Positions 52,280 through 62,084 of a stretch of 64,000 nt of DNA are shown here, in pieces. The notes below the pieces were generated by a model. The model searched no databases. It was not told where the DNA came from and worked only from the letters and a program-made list of their open reading frames with translations. Source of the DNA: Loigolactobacillus coryniformis subsp. coryniformis KCTC 3167 = DSM 20001 (lineage in GTDB: Bacteria > Bacillota > Bacilli > Lactobacillales > Lactobacillaceae); the NCBI RefSeq assembly GCF_002706425.1, contig NZ_CP017713.1:124001-188000 (forward strand). The letters are read 5' to 3'. The stretch's first letter is position 1. Every line of letters starts with the position of its first letter. Made by a program: the position numbers and the translations under genes.

Positions 52280-54928
52280 ATGCAACAAATCTATTTCTTC
52301 AATGAAGGTCGACGGGATATGCGCGCACTCCTTGGCGGTAAGGGTGCTAATTTAGCAGAAATGACGCACTTAGGTCTGCCAGTGCCGCAGGGCTTTACCA
52401 TTTCGACAGTTGCATGTCACGATTACGAAAAAAATCAAAATCAACTATCTGATGAATTACGTGCTGAAATAGCGCAAGCGTTAACGCGTTTAGAAGCACT
52501 CACTGATAAAAAGTTCGATTCAATGCAGACACCGTTATTGGTTTCGGTCCGCAGTGGTGCGGCGATCTCGATGCCAGGGATGATGGATACCATTTTAAAT
52601 CTCGGCTTAAATGATCAAACGGTGCTCGGTTTGGCGGAACAAACACATAATGAACGCTTTGCTTGGGACTGCTACCGGCGGTTATTACAAATGTTTGGTA
52701 ACGTGGTTTATGGGATGCCGGAACAAACTTTTGAAAGCGTATTAACTAGTTATAAGCGGCGCAACGGCTACCACAATGATCTGGATTTGACCGCTGGTGA
52801 TCTAAAGGCGATTGCAGCTAGATTTCAGGATCTGTACTTGGAATCTGGCCATGGGACGTTCCCACAATCACCGCAAGAACAGCTAGAATTAGCGGTAGCG
52901 GCCGTCTTCACCTCGTGGCAAAATCCACGGGCGCAAGTTTATCGCGAACTGCATCATATTGATAACACGATCGGTACTGCGGTCAATGTGCAAGCGATGG
53001 TTTTCGGCAATAGTGGTGCTGACAGCGGTACTGGCGTAGCCTTTACCCGTGATCCAGTTACTGGGGAGAAGAAAATTTTTGGTGAATTCTTACAAAATGC
53101 ACAGGGTGAAGATGTCGTTTCTGGTGTGCGCACGCCGCAAGGGTTACCAGCGATGGAAAAAATGGCGCCGCAAGCCTATCAACAATTTTTGACCGCTGTT
53201 GCGAAATTGGAAAAGCATTACCGCGATATGCAGGATGTGGAATTTACCTTGGAACACGGCAAGTTATATTTCTTACAGACTCGTAATGGTAAACGGACGG
53301 CCAAAGCGGCAGTTAAGATTGCAGTGGATCAAGTTAACGAAGGTTTGATCGAGCGCAACGCTGCTTTGCTTCGAATCGATCCGGAACAGGTCAGCAATTT
53401 ATTGCATCCTGAATTTGCCGCTGCAACGTTAGCTGCACACACTCCGTTGACTAAGGGCTTACCCGCTAGTCCTGGCGCGGCCAGTGGCAAGATTTATTTC
53501 ACGGCGTCTAGTGCTAAAGCGGCACATGAAGCTGGTGAACAGGTCATTTTAGTTCGGCAAGATACGTCACCAGAAGATATTGAAGGGATGGTCGTCAGTG
53601 AAGCAATCGTCACTTCGCGCGGGGGCATGACCTCTCATGCAGCCGTTGTTGCCCGTGGGATGGGTAAGTGCGGCGTCGTCGGTTGCGAGAACTTGGTGGT
53701 CGATCAAGAAAAGCAGCAGGTCACGATCAACGGAAAAGTTTTCCCAGCGGGCAGTGAATTATCAGTCGATGGTGCTTCGGGACAGCTCTATCAAGGGCAC
53801 CTAGAAGCCACACAAGCGACGCAAGATCAAAATTTACAGATTTTATTGTCGTGGGCGCAGGAAGCAGGCCAACTAGATGTTTACGCCAATGCGGACACGC
53901 CGAATGATTTTGTCCAAGCACTTAATTTTGGTGCTAAAGGAATCGGCTTGACACGTACGGAGCATATGTTTTTTAAAACAGACCGGTTACTGAAGATGCG
54001 GCGCTTGATCATTGCGGGTACGGCGCTTGATCGTGTGGAACCATTAGCTGAGTTACAAGAATTGCAGACCGAGGACTTCTATCAACTTTATCGCTTGGCC
54101 CAAGGTAAAACCGTGACGATCCGCCTATTAGATCCACCATTGCATGAGTTTTTACCACACGACGCTAAAGAAATGGCGCGGGTGGCGGCAGCACTGGATA
54201 TGCCAGTTACGGCATTAGCAAAACGGGTGGCTGTTTTACATGAAGCTAATCCGATGTTAGGTCATCGCGGCTGCCGCTTAGCAGTAACGTACCCCGATAT
54301 TTACGAAATGCAAGTCACGGCGATCATTCATGCGGCGTTACGGCTAAAAAAAGAAGGCGTGCCAGTTAAGCCACACATTATGTTACCGCTGATTGATACG
54401 TTGCCTGAATTACAGTGGCTCAAAGCGCGTTTAGTGGCAAAAATAAACGATTTGTTAGCGGCTGCGCACACCCCGCTGCATTATCAAATTGGGATCATGA
54501 TCGAAATGCCACGGGCATGCCTGATCGCCGACCAATTGGCTCAAGCCGCCGACTTCTTCAGTTTTGGCACCAACGATTTGACGCAATTAACATTCGGTTA
54601 TTCACGTGATGATATCGGTAGCTTTTTACCAACGTATTTGGATCAAGGTATCTTAAAGGCTGACCCATTTAAAACCTTGGACGTTGAAGGCGTGGGTAAA
54701 TTGATGAAAATGGCCGTCGATAAAGGCCGCTATGAACGCCGCTCGCTGCCGATCGGTGTTTGTGGTGAACTCGGTGGCGATCCAGCATCGATTCGTTATT
54801 TTGCTGAAATCGGTATCGATTATGTATCCGTTTCGCCCTTCCGCGTCCCAAGTGCGATCCTCGCTAGTGCTCAATCAGCGTTACAGCGCAACTATCAGGC
54901 CAGCAAAGTTGCCGTGCAGGCACATTAA
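52280..54928 (+). CDS. ppdK: Pyruvate, phosphate dikinase
   Basis: 882 residues from ATG 52280; GTG 52268 overlaps the AAGGTGG ribosome site and is less likely. The enzyme interconverts pyruvate, ATP and phosphate with PEP, AMP and pyrophosphate. The ATP-grasp domain starts GGKGANLAEMTHLGLPVPQGF, the phospho-His loop is TSRGGMTSHAAVVARGMGKC (His about 453; the adjacent Thr is the regulatory site), and the PEP/pyruvate barrel holds GLTRTEHMF, LGHRGCRLAVTYPDIYEMQ, and FSFGTNDLTQLTFGYSRDD. It would support gluconeogenic or malate/citrate flux. Followed by its likely repressor and modifier. Confidence 0.95.
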   Translation: MQQIYFFNEGRRDMRALLGGKGANLAEMTHLGLPVPQGFTISTVACHDYEKNQNQLSDELRAEIAQALTRLEALTDKKFDSMQTPLLVSVRSGAAISMPGMMDTILNLGLNDQTVLGLAEQTHNERFAWDCYRRLLQMFGNVVYGMPEQTFESVLTSYKRRNGYHNDLDLTAGDLKAIAARFQDLYLESGHGTFPQSPQEQLELAVAAVFTSWQNPRAQVYRELHHIDNTIGTAVNVQAMVFGNSGADSGTGVAFTRDPVTGEKKIFGEFLQNAQGEDVVSGVRTPQGLPAMEKMAPQAYQQFLTAVAKLEKHYRDMQDVEFTLEHGKLYFLQTRNGKRTAKAAVKIAVDQVNEGLIERNAALLRIDPEQVSNLLHPEFAAATLAAHTPLTKGLPASPGAASGKIYFTASSAKAAHEAGEQVILVRQDTSPEDIEGMVVSEAIVTSRGGMTSHAAVVARGMGKCGVVGCENLVVDQEKQQVTINGKVFPAGSELSVDGASGQLYQGHLEATQATQDQNLQILLSWAQEAGQLDVYANADTPNDFVQALNFGAKGIGLTRTEHMFFKTDRLLKMRRLIIAGTALDRVEPLAELQELQTEDFYQLYRLAQGKTVTIRLLDPPLHEFLPHDAKEMARVAAALDMPVTALAKRVAVLHEANPMLGHRGCRLAVTYPDIYEMQVTAIIHAALRLKKEGVPVKPHIMLPLIDTLPELQWLKARLVAKINDLLAAAHTPLHYQIGIMIEMPRACLIADQLAQAADFFSFGTNDLTQLTFGYSRDDIGSFLPTYLDQGILKADPFKTLDVEGVGKLMKMAVDKGRYERRSLPIGVCGELGGDPASIRYFAEIGIDYVSVSPFRVPSAILASAQSALQRNYQASKVAVQAH

Positions 54929-54996
54929 AAATCAGCTATACTAAAGTGTGTCTTAGCACTTTTTCAAATATGCTAAGCTTAATTATGAGATGAAGG

Positions 54997-55641
54997 ATGG
55001 CGCTGGCCGTGGAGTTTACTAAGCGACAACGAGAAATTATAGCGATCGTAAAACGCGAACAACCAATCAGTGGGGCAAAGATTGCTGCTCACCTGAATTT
55101 AACGCGGCCAACATTGCGTAATGATCTATCAATTTTAACAATGACGGGCATGCTAGATGCCAAACCAAAAGTGGGCTATTTTTACGCAGGCCAACAGGTG
55201 GCTAATCTGTCATTTGAGGCCTTGTATGAAGCGCCAATTGCGACGATCATGTTGGCGCCGGTGTTGATCAAGCCGACGACCACGGTGCAGGATGCAGTGA
55301 CTAATCTGTTCATGAATGATGTGGGCTCGCTATACGTAGCGGATGAACAACAGCAGCTGCTGGGCGTGATCTCGCGTAAGGACTTACTACGCAGCACAAT
55401 AAACGGTGGTGATCTGCGGCAGAATTACGCCTCATTGATCATGACGCGGATGCCAAACGTAGTCACGACCACACCCAATGTGCGGATCCTTGACGCCGGC
55501 TATTTATTAAAGGAGCACCAGGTCGATTCGCTGCCAGTGCTAGCCGAAGGAACGCAAAAAGTTGTCGGCAAGCTCACCAAAACACGCTTAATGGCCTATT
55601 TTGTGGAGCAAGGCTTAAAATTCGAACAGGAACGGCTTTGA
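54997..55641 (+). CDS. ccpN: CcpN-like HTH-CBS transcription regulator
   Basis: 214 residues. N-terminal DeoR-like winged helix (FTKRQREIIAIVKREQPISGAKIAAHLNLTRPTLRNDLSIL) and two CBS domains (VQDAVTNLFMNDVGSLYVAD; LKEHQVDSLPVLAEG), the CcpN architecture. In Bacillus subtilis CcpN represses gluconeogenic genes and is encoded next to yqfL, the PDRP homologue, as here. CBS domains likely sense ATP/ADP. Its candidate operator precedes ppdK. Confidence 0.85.
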   Translation: MALAVEFTKRQREIIAIVKREQPISGAKIAAHLNLTRPTLRNDLSILTMTGMLDAKPKVGYFYAGQQVANLSFEALYEAPIATIMLAPVLIKPTTTVQDAVTNLFMNDVGSLYVADEQQQLLGVISRKDLLRSTINGGDLRQNYASLIMTRMPNVVTTTPNVRILDAGYLLKEHQVDSLPVLAEGTQKVVGKLTKTRLMAYFVEQGLKFEQERL

Positions 55642-55646
55642 TTTAA

Positions 55647-55876
55647 CCTTAAAAGTGAAGTAGAGCCATGTTTCTTGCGGTGAGGTCTCTGCCACAAGAA
55701 TGGCTATCGTCCGTAACATCAAGGTTAATTAGCGCACTTTGCTAATTAACTACCTTAAAAGTGAAGTAGAGCCATGTTTCTTGCGGTGAGGTCTCTGCCA
55801 CAAGAATGGCCATCGTCCGTAACATCAAGGTTAATTAGCGCACTTTGCTAATTAGCTACCTTAAAAGTGAAGTAGA
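55647..55876 (+). repeat. 106-bp tandem repeat (family D, copies 2 and 3)
   Basis: Two full units (55647, 55753) and an 18-base third start (55859) with a 106-bp period, nearly identical. Each unit has GTGAAGTA, TTCTTG...CAAGAA stem, ATCGTCCGTAACATC, and a perfect GTTAATTAGC/GCTAATTAAC hairpin (the second unit has one change in the right arm, GCTAATTAGC). The last partial copy supplies the GAAGTAGAGG that is the ribosome site of the PDRP gene. Matches blocks in 8699-8880. Confidence 0.85.
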
Positions 55877-55888
55877 GGAAGTGGCGTT

Positions 55889-56674
55889 GTGATTATTTAC
55901 ATTATTTCGGATGCCGTTGGGGAGACGGCACAGCGCGTAGTGCAGGCGACATTGCTGCAGTATCCGCAACTGAAGCCAACGATCCGCACGTATCCGTTTG
56001 TGACAACAGTCGATGAATTAGCGCCGATCATGCAGGATGCTGTCGCAGAACAAGCGGTGGTTGCGACAACTTTTGTTACCGCAAAATTAGCGACTTGGGC
56101 GACTGATTTTGCCGCGCAGCATCAGTTGCAGTTGGTCGACTATATGTCGCCATTAATGCAAGTGCTCACGACGCAAACGGGTACCGCGCCATTAGCGCAG
56201 CCGGGGATGCTGCATACGATCAATGGCGATTATTTCAAAAAAGTGGCGGCGCTGGATTTTGCCGTGGCGCATGATGACGGGCAGAATTTACAGACGCTGG
56301 CTAAAGCTGATCTATTGATCCTAGGCGTGTCGCGGACGTCCAAAACCCCCGTTAGTCTTTATTTAGCGGAACAGCGCTTGAAGGTCGCTAATATTCCGTT
56401 ATTACCCGATAATCCGCTGGATGAAGCGGTGTATCAATTGCCTAAGGAAAAAATTGTCGGTTTGACGATCAGTCCGCAACGGCTACAAAAGGTTCGTCAG
56501 ACACGAATGGCGGCGCTAGGGTTAACCGCTGATAATTATTATACTGACGTTGCTTCGATCGAAAAGGAACTCGATTACGCAGCGGCAATTTTTACCAAAT
56601 TGCAGATCACGCCGATCGATACGACTGAACGCTCAGTCGAGGAAACTGCGGCGTTGATCATGCAACGGCGGTAA
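55889..56674 (+). CDS. Pyruvate, phosphate dikinase regulatory protein (PDRP)
   Basis: 261 residues from GTG 55889. The DUF299 signature is clear: IIYIISDAVGETAQRVVQATLLQYP at the N-terminus and the P-loop-like LGVSRTSKTPVSLYLA (about 145). PDRP phosphorylates and dephosphorylates the active-site-adjacent Thr of PPDK or PEP synthase. With ppdK 1 kb upstream, PPDK is the obvious target. The gene sits directly behind the tandem structured repeat. Confidence 0.92.
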   Translation: MIIYIISDAVGETAQRVVQATLLQYPQLKPTIRTYPFVTTVDELAPIMQDAVAEQAVVATTFVTAKLATWATDFAAQHQLQLVDYMSPLMQVLTTQTGTAPLAQPGMLHTINGDYFKKVAALDFAVAHDDGQNLQTLAKADLLILGVSRTSKTPVSLYLAEQRLKVANIPLLPDNPLDEAVYQLPKEKIVGLTISPQRLQKVRQTRMAALGLTADNYYTDVASIEKELDYAAAIFTKLQITPIDTTERSVEETAALIMQRR

Positions 56675-56677
56675 ATG

Positions 56678-56710
56678 AAATAGGCGTGCCAATCTGAGGT
56701 ACGTCTATTT
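56678..56710 (+). terminator. Terminator after PDRP
   Basis: AAATAGGCGTGCC pairs with GGTACGTCTATTT (two G-U). The T-run is short. Confidence 0.55.
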
Positions 56711-56731
56711 GTGTTGTATAAGCGAATTGTT

Positions 56732-56782
56732 TTTACAAAATTAGCGACTTCACGTATAATGACTATATTAGAATCAATCTAA
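56732..56782 (+). promoter_or_regulatory. Dyp promoter with PerR/Fur-like box
   Basis: TTTACA (56732-56737), 17 bases, TATAAT (56755-56760). Just downstream, TTAGAATCAATCTAA (56768-56782) is a near-palindrome matching the PerR box TTATAATNATTATAA at 12 of 15 positions and lying at the transcription start, where a repressor would act. Confidence 0.65.
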
Positions 56783-56815
56783 ATAGATAACCGTTATAGG
56801 AAAGAAGGACTATTA

Positions 56816-57751
56816 ATGCCAATTGATGTTCGCGATGCGCAAGCTGTATATAAAGATGCTGGTGAAAGTGTTATTTTTCAAACCCTGTTATTGAAACGAG
56901 AGGATCAGGTACAAGAGTTAGCCGCTGTGCAGGATCTAGCCGCCAATATGCAGTCAGTGATCAATAGTATGAATGTTCGTTATCCAGATGGTCGTTTGAG
57001 CGTGACTTTTGGTTTTAGTGCGCCGGCCTGGACTTATTTATTCCCTGAGGCACCACGGCCGCAAGAACTAGAAGAATTCACTACGATCGAAGGACCTAAA
57101 TATACCGCACCCGCAACTGGTGGCGACTTGTTTTTCCATGTCCGTGCGCATAATGAAGCGATCACGTATGAAGTGATGGATCAATTTAGCAGTTTTATTC
57201 AGGCTGCTACGACCGTGCTGGATGAAACCCACGGCTTCCGTTATTTTGAAGGTCGCGCGATCATCGGGTTTGTCGATGGCACTGAAAATCCAGCGGCGGT
57301 CGAAGGGGCTGACTATGCGCTGATCGGTGATGAAGATCCCAAATTCATTAACGGCTCGTACGCCTTTGCCCAAAAATATATCCATAATATGGAAGCTTGG
57401 AAAGCACTGAAAACTGAAGAGCAGGAAAAAGCCATCGGTCGCCGGAAATATTCTGATTTGGAATTAGCTGACGATGAAAAGGCAGAGAATGCCCATAATG
57501 TTGTTGCGCAAGATAATGAAAATGGCGTCGAACACAAAATCGTTCGGATGAACGTGCCGTATTCTGATCAAGGTGTCACCGGGACCTATTTTATCGGCTA
57601 TGCCCGCGAGTGGGCGATCACCAAACGCATGCTGACCAGCATGTTTACCAAAAGTGATCGGTTATTAGATTTCAGCACACCGATCACTGGCGCCCTGTTC
57701 TTTATTCCTTCAAAAACTGTGCTCGACCAAATCGCCGAAGACGCGCTGTAA
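56816..57751 (+). CDS. Dyp-type heme peroxidase
   Basis: 311 residues. Signatures: LSVTFGFSAPAW near the N-terminus, DLFFHVRAHNE, the distal Asp motif IIGFVDGTENPA (GxxDG), the proximal His region VEHKIVRMNVPYSDQG, and GTYFIGYAREWAITKRML. Dyp enzymes oxidise varied substrates with hydrogen peroxide. No Tat signal, so cytosolic. Preceded by a strong promoter and a PerR-like box, which fits oxidative-stress control. Confidence 0.92.
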   Translation: MPIDVRDAQAVYKDAGESVIFQTLLLKREDQVQELAAVQDLAANMQSVINSMNVRYPDGRLSVTFGFSAPAWTYLFPEAPRPQELEEFTTIEGPKYTAPATGGDLFFHVRAHNEAITYEVMDQFSSFIQAATTVLDETHGFRYFEGRAIIGFVDGTENPAAVEGADYALIGDEDPKFINGSYAFAQKYIHNMEAWKALKTEEQEKAIGRRKYSDLELADDEKAENAHNVVAQDNENGVEHKIVRMNVPYSDQGVTGTYFIGYAREWAITKRMLTSMFTKSDRLLDFSTPITGALFFIPSKTVLDQIAEDAL

Positions 57752-57755
57752 GTCG

Positions 57756-58361
57756 ATGACGCTTCAGCATTATTGTGCCATGGGCGACAGCATCACTGAC
57801 CCCAGCAACCAATTAGTGAAAAAGTGGTACCACGACTGGTTAAAAGATTGGTGGCAGCCTAACCAAGTTAGTTTACTGGCGGTTTCTGGCGCAACGATCA
57901 ACGCTGATTATGCATCAATGGCGCAAAGCTGCCGCTTGATACCAGCTGATTGTGATCGACTAACGATTTATGGTGGGATCAACGATTTTGGGATGAGTCA
58001 GCCGCTAGGTCAGTTAGGTAATAGTGATAACGTCACTTTTTATGGTGCGTTAGATCAATTATTGCGTCGCGTACTGCAGGCCCATCCGCAAATGGCGGTT
58101 TACTTTGTTTCCCACGTTAAGATTGGCCATGATTTTTTTCCAACGACGAATCAGTTAGGCTTGCAACAGGCTGCTTACGAGGAAGCTATCGCCGCAGTGA
58201 CTGCGGCTTATAGTGTGCCGCATTTAAGTTTGTATCGAAGTTGGCTGAACTTTGCCGATCCGGTTATGGCGGCACAATATAGTATTGATAGTCTGCATCC
58301 CAATGATGCCGGGCAACTCGTCATTGCGCATATGATCGATGAATTTGTCCGAACACAGTAA
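57756..58361 (+). CDS. SGNH/GDSL hydrolase
   Basis: 201 residues. Blocks: CAMGDSITD (nucleophile Ser about 12), AVSGATINAD, YGGINDFG (Asn of block III), and SLHPNDAG (Asp-x-x-His style end, DSLHPND). No signal peptide, so probably a cytosolic esterase; substrate unknown. It starts four bases after the Dyp stop with only a weak ribosome site, so translation may be coupled. Confidence 0.85.
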   Translation: MTLQHYCAMGDSITDPSNQLVKKWYHDWLKDWWQPNQVSLLAVSGATINADYASMAQSCRLIPADCDRLTIYGGINDFGMSQPLGQLGNSDNVTFYGALDQLLRRVLQAHPQMAVYFVSHVKIGHDFFPTTNQLGLQQAAYEEAIAAVTAAYSVPHLSLYRSWLNFADPVMAAQYSIDSLHPNDAGQLVIAHMIDEFVRTQ

Positions 58362-58435
58362 GCGGCGTTTGATTTTAGTTTATGTGTTTTTTGTTCCTGA
58401 GTTTTGAATAGTGAACTTTATTTAATAACAACAAG

Positions 58436-58455
58436 AAGGCGGAATGCCTTTTTTT
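58436..58455 (+). terminator. Terminator after the SGNH gene
   Basis: AAGGC GGAAT GCCTT followed by a run of T. Confidence 0.65.
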
Positions 58456-58492
58456 AATACTATTATTGTAATTAAATTACAATAATAGTATT
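58456..58492. promoter_or_regulatory. MurR operator candidate O1 (37-bp palindrome)
   Basis: A perfect 37-bp palindrome centred on 58474, with core TTGTAATTAAATTACAA. The same 17-base core recurs at 58508-58524; centres are 42 bases apart, four helical turns. Confidence 0.75.
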
Positions 58493-58507
58493 TTTTAAAT
58501 TATATGC

Positions 58508-58536
58508 TTGTAATTAAATTACAAACAGGCTATACT
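58508..58536 (+). promoter_or_regulatory. mupG promoter with operator O2
   Basis: The second palindrome TTGTAATTAAATTACAA (58508-58524) supplies the -35 hexamer TTGTAA; TATACT (58531-58536) follows after 17 bases. A repressor on O2 would block RNA polymerase. TGAAAACGGTTAACA at 58545 resembles a cre site but with one extra base. Confidence 0.78.
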
Positions 58537-58575
58537 TATTTTTGTGAAAACGGTTAACAAGGCGGTGGATAGATT

Positions 58576-59646
58576 ATGTTAGGCTTTTCAGTATATTTAG
58601 CAGAGGAATTAACTGATAACCAGTATCAATATTTAGCTTCTATGCAAAATCATGGTTTTACAGGTGTTTTTACGTCATTACATATCCCAGAGGATGATCC
58701 TAAGTTAGTAATGACACGTTTTCAACGCTTAGTTCAATGGTGTAAAACATTGAATCTAGAATTAACGTGTGATTTATCACTACAAGGTCTTGGACGATTA
58801 CATTTAAGCTATGATGATTTATTATCAGCAACTGTATTTAAAAATATCGGGCTTCGCATCGACGATGGCTTTTCATTGCGGCAGATTGCTCAACTATCGC
58901 AGCAAACTAAAGTGATGTTAAATGCCAGCACGATCACCGTAGATGAATTAGTACAATTACGTCAGTTCCAAGCTGATTTTTCTAATTTGGAAGCTTGGCA
59001 TAATTATTATCCACGTCCTGAAACCGGCTTAAGTGCGATTTGGTTAAGTGAAAAAAATGAATGGCTACAGCAACAAGGCTTGCGGACAATGGCTTTTGTG
59101 GCTGGTGATGCAGGTAAACGTGGACCAATATATACTGGTTTACCAACTTTGGAATGTGATCGACAACGTCATCCTTTAATAGCTATTGTAGATTTATTAA
59201 AAAAATGGCATACGGATAATGTTTATATTGGTGATCCTGAATTATCAGTTTTGGGTCAGCAACAAATTAGCGCCTACTTTGAGCAACGGGCACTTGTGTT
59301 GCCGATAACGACAACACATCACTTTTTGTATCGGCAGGATTGGCACAGTCGTCCCGATATTGCGGCACAAGTTGTGCGTTTGATTGAAGGACGTGTGCAG
59401 CTCGGAACTCGCGTTATTCATTCAGATAATACTGTAGAACGTTGTTTAGGAACAATTACACAAGATAATGAGCGGTACGGGCGTTATATGGGTGAACTAC
59501 AGATTTGTCGTACAAATTTAACTGCAGATCAGCGCGTAAATGTTATTGGCCATGTGGCAGCTCATAGTCAAACTTTGTTAGCTTTAGTACGACCTAAACA
59601 AACAATTCGTTTTATTAAGGAAAATATTCATGAGGAGGAACAGTAA
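58576..59646 (+). CDS. mupG: 6-phospho-N-acetylmuramidase MupG (DUF871)
   Basis: 356 residues of the DUF871 TIM-barrel plus cyclophilin-like family: [42 protein letters not shown] at the N-terminus, LRIDDGFS in the barrel. In Staphylococcus aureus MupG splits MurNAc-6-phosphate-GlcNAc after uptake. Gene order mupG-murQ-murP-murR is the same as there. The stop overlaps the murQ start (TAATG). Confidence 0.9.
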   Translation: MLGFSVYLAEELTDNQYQYLASMQNHGFTGVFTSLHIPEDDPKLVMTRFQRLVQWCKTLNLELTCDLSLQGLGRLHLSYDDLLSATVFKNIGLRIDDGFSLRQIAQLSQQTKVMLNASTITVDELVQLRQFQADFSNLEAWHNYYPRPETGLSAIWLSEKNEWLQQQGLRTMAFVAGDAGKRGPIYTGLPTLECDRQRHPLIAIVDLLKKWHTDNVYIGDPELSVLGQQQISAYFEQRALVLPITTTHHFLYRQDWHSRPDIAAQVVRLIEGRVQLGTRVIHSDNTVERCLGTITQDNERYGRYMGELQICRTNLTADQRVNVIGHVAAHSQTLLALVRPKQTIRFIKENIHEEEQ

Positions 59647-60536
59647 TGGTCAACTTGGAAAGTTTAGCAACAGAAACACGGAATACAAAAACAATGCATT
59701 TAGATGAGGAATCGATTCACCAAATATTAAGTGATATGAATCAGGAAGATCAATCGGTGCCACAAAAGATTGCGCATTCGCTTACTGAGATCGAACAAGC
59801 TGTGCAACAAATTATTCGTAGTTTTCAACAAGGGGGGCGATTATTTTATATTGGCGCTGGCACTAGCGGACGTCTGGGTGTGTTGGATGCTGCCGAATGT
59901 GTGCCGACATTTGGTACAGAACCAGAAATGGTACAGGGTTTGATTGCTGGTGGCATGCAGGCGATGACAGTTGCGGTTGAAGGCGCTGAAGATTCGTTGA
60001 CGTTGGCTATTGATGATTTAAAAGAACGCAACCTATCGGCTAAAGATACGGTGGTTGGTATTGCTGCGAGTGGCCGTACGCCATATGTGATCGGTGGCTT
60101 AGATTACGCTCAGTCAATTGGTGCCGGTACGGTCAGCTTGGCTTGTAATCGTGATGCGGTTATTAGTCAACACGCTGCAATTAAGATCGAAGTAGAAGTT
60201 GGTCCAGAAATTCTAACTGGTTCAACTAGATTAAAGGCAGGAACCGCACAGAAGTTAGTCCTAAACATGTTATCAACTACCGCCATGATCGGCATCGGTA
60301 AAGTCTACAAAAACTTAATGGTCGATGTTAAGCCGACTAATGAAAAGTTGGTAGCCCGTGCTAAACGAATTATCTGCCAAGCAACTGAATGTTCGGCAGA
60401 AGTTGCTGAGCAAGCGTTCTATGCTGCTGATCAAAATGTGAAGTTAGCGATCGTTATGGTATTGACTGATTTACCTAAGCACGAGGCTGAGCAACGTTTA
60501 CTTCAAGCTAATGGTTTTGTTGGAAAAACAATTTAG
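59646..60536 (+). CDS. murQ: N-acetylmuramic acid 6-phosphate etherase
   Basis: 296 residues. Removes lactate from MurNAc-6-phosphate to give GlcNAc-6-phosphate. The SIS-domain signatures are [27 protein letters not shown] and [17 protein letters not shown]; the catalytic Glu lies in [15 protein letters not shown]-type segment. C-terminal helical region [22 protein letters not shown] is standard. GAGGAGG precedes the ATG. Confidence 0.96.
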   Translation: MVNLESLATETRNTKTMHLDEESIHQILSDMNQEDQSVPQKIAHSLTEIEQAVQQIIRSFQQGGRLFYIGAGTSGRLGVLDAAECVPTFGTEPEMVQGLIAGGMQAMTVAVEGAEDSLTLAIDDLKERNLSAKDTVVGIAASGRTPYVIGGLDYAQSIGAGTVSLACNRDAVISQHAAIKIEVEVGPEILTGSTRLKAGTAQKLVLNMLSTTAMIGIGKVYKNLMVDVKPTNEKLVARAKRIICQATECSAEVAEQAFYAADQNVKLAIVMVLTDLPKHEAEQRLLQANGFVGKTI

Positions 60537-60557
60537 TTTTATAGGGAGGTTATTATT

Positions 60558-62015
60558 ATGGCTGAAGATAAGGTAACGCGACTTGCGCGTGAGATTTATC
60601 AAAATGTTGGTGGACCAGAAAATGTTTCCAAGTTGATTCATTGTATGACTCGTGTGCGGATGACGATCAAAGACACGTCGAAGGTTGATATGGCTGGCTT
60701 AAAGGCAATTGACGGTGTTATGGGTGTTGTGGAAGAAGATACGTTACAAGTTGTTGTGGGACCAGGAACCGTGAATAAGGTAGCCGCCGCAATGGTTGAA
60801 CAGGTCGGCGTGGGCTTAGGTGAAGATTTTCCGACGGCAAAAGCAACTGGTGTTGAGGCGGGTTTAACTGATCGTGAAAAAGTGGAAGCACGTGCAGCAG
60901 AAGTTAAGGCAGCACAAAAAGCTAAACAAAAACAAACGCCGATCAAGCGAATTCTAAAATCAATTTCAAATATTTTTATTCCTCTGATTCCAGTATTTGT
61001 TGGTGCCGGGTTAATTGGCGGGATTGCGGCGATAATGTCGAATCTCCTTGTTGCCGGTGATATTGGTAAGAGCTGGACTGATTTTGTAGCGGTGCTTAAT
61101 GTTATTAAAAACGGGGTCTTTGCTTATTTAGTGATCTATGTCGGTATCAATAGTGCCAATGAGTTTGGGGCAACGCCAGGTTTAGGTGGCGTGATCGGTG
61201 CCGTTACATTGTTGAATGGAATCACACCAGAAGCGCCCTTGCATAATATCTTTAATGGCCAAGCTTTGACAGCAGGCCAAGGTGGTGTGATCGGTGTTAT
61301 TTTCGCAGTGTGGGTTCTAGCTATTATTGAAAAACGACTGCATAAAATCATTCCGGATTCGATCGATATTATTGTAACACCAACAATCTCACTTTTAGTA
61401 GTCGGTGTCTTTACAATTTTCTTAGTCATGCCAATTGCGGGGGTAATCTCAAACTCACTAGTTGGTGGCATCAATTGGGTATTAGAAGTTGGCGGTGCTT
61501 TTTCTGGGTTCATTCTTGGACTATTCTTCTTACCAATGGTTATGTTTGGGCTCCATCAAATTTTGACACCAATTCATATTGAGATGATCAATAAAACTGG
61601 TGCAACTCCATTACTGCCGATTTTAGCGATGGCTGGGGCTGGACAAGTTGGTGCAGCTCTAGCTTTATGGATTCGTTGTCGTAAAAATAAAGAATTAACT
61701 AATTTGATCAAAGGCGCGTTACCGGTTGGTTTCTTAGGTATTGGCGAACCATTGATCTATGGGGTAACGTTGCCACTAGGTCGACCATTTATTACAGCTT
61801 GTATCGGTGGTGGTATTGGTGGGGCTGTTGTAGGTTGGTTAGGTAATATTGGTGCAATTGCTATCGGTCCTTCAGGTATTGCATTGATTCCACTGATCAA
61901 TAACGGTCACTGGTTGGGCTATGTTGCAGGTTTATTGGCGGCTTACATTGGTGGTTTTATCGCAACTTACTTCTTTGGTGTACCTAAGGAAGCAACTTTG
62001 CCTAAAGAAGCATAA
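60558..62015 (+). CDS. murP: PTS EIIBC for N-acetylmuramic acid
   Basis: 485 residues. The EIIB domain comes first, with phospho-Cys29 in [13 protein letters not shown], then a basic linker and the EIIC domain from about residue 130 with ten hydrophobic segments; the sugar-site signature [18 protein letters not shown] is present. There is no fused EIIA, which is supplied by the last gene of the operon. Operon context points to MurNAc or MurNAc-GlcNAc uptake. Confidence 0.92.
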   Translation: MAEDKVTRLAREIYQNVGGPENVSKLIHCMTRVRMTIKDTSKVDMAGLKAIDGVMGVVEEDTLQVVVGPGTVNKVAAAMVEQVGVGLGEDFPTAKATGVEAGLTDREKVEARAAEVKAAQKAKQKQTPIKRILKSISNIFIPLIPVFVGAGLIGGIAAIMSNLLVAGDIGKSWTDFVAVLNVIKNGVFAYLVIYVGINSANEFGATPGLGGVIGAVTLLNGITPEAPLHNIFNGQALTAGQGGVIGVIFAVWVLAIIEKRLHKIIPDSIDIIVTPTISLLVVGVFTIFLVMPIAGVISNSLVGGINWVLEVGGAFSGFILGLFFLPMVMFGLHQILTPIHIEMINKTGATPLLPILAMAGAGQVGAALALWIRCRKNKELTNLIKGALPVGFLGIGEPLIYGVTLPLGRPFITACIGGGIGGAVVGWLGNIGAIAIGPSGIALIPLINNGHWLGYVAGLLAAYIGGFIATYFFGVPKEATLPKEA

Positions 62016-62084
62016 TGAGGTAGCGACATATAGCTAATTCCGTTATGATAAGGTTAATTTAGAAAATGAAACGGAATGACATGT

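Noticed and set aside
55669-55746. A 25-codon frame (MFLAVRSLPQEW...) in each tandem unit before PDRP
   Set aside because: It is open only because the unit is duplicated; the related element at 8699 does not keep the frame, so I treat it as non-coding.
58545-58559. cre site before mupG
   Set aside because: TGAAAACGGTTAACA needs an extra base to match the consensus, so I mention it only as a resemblance.
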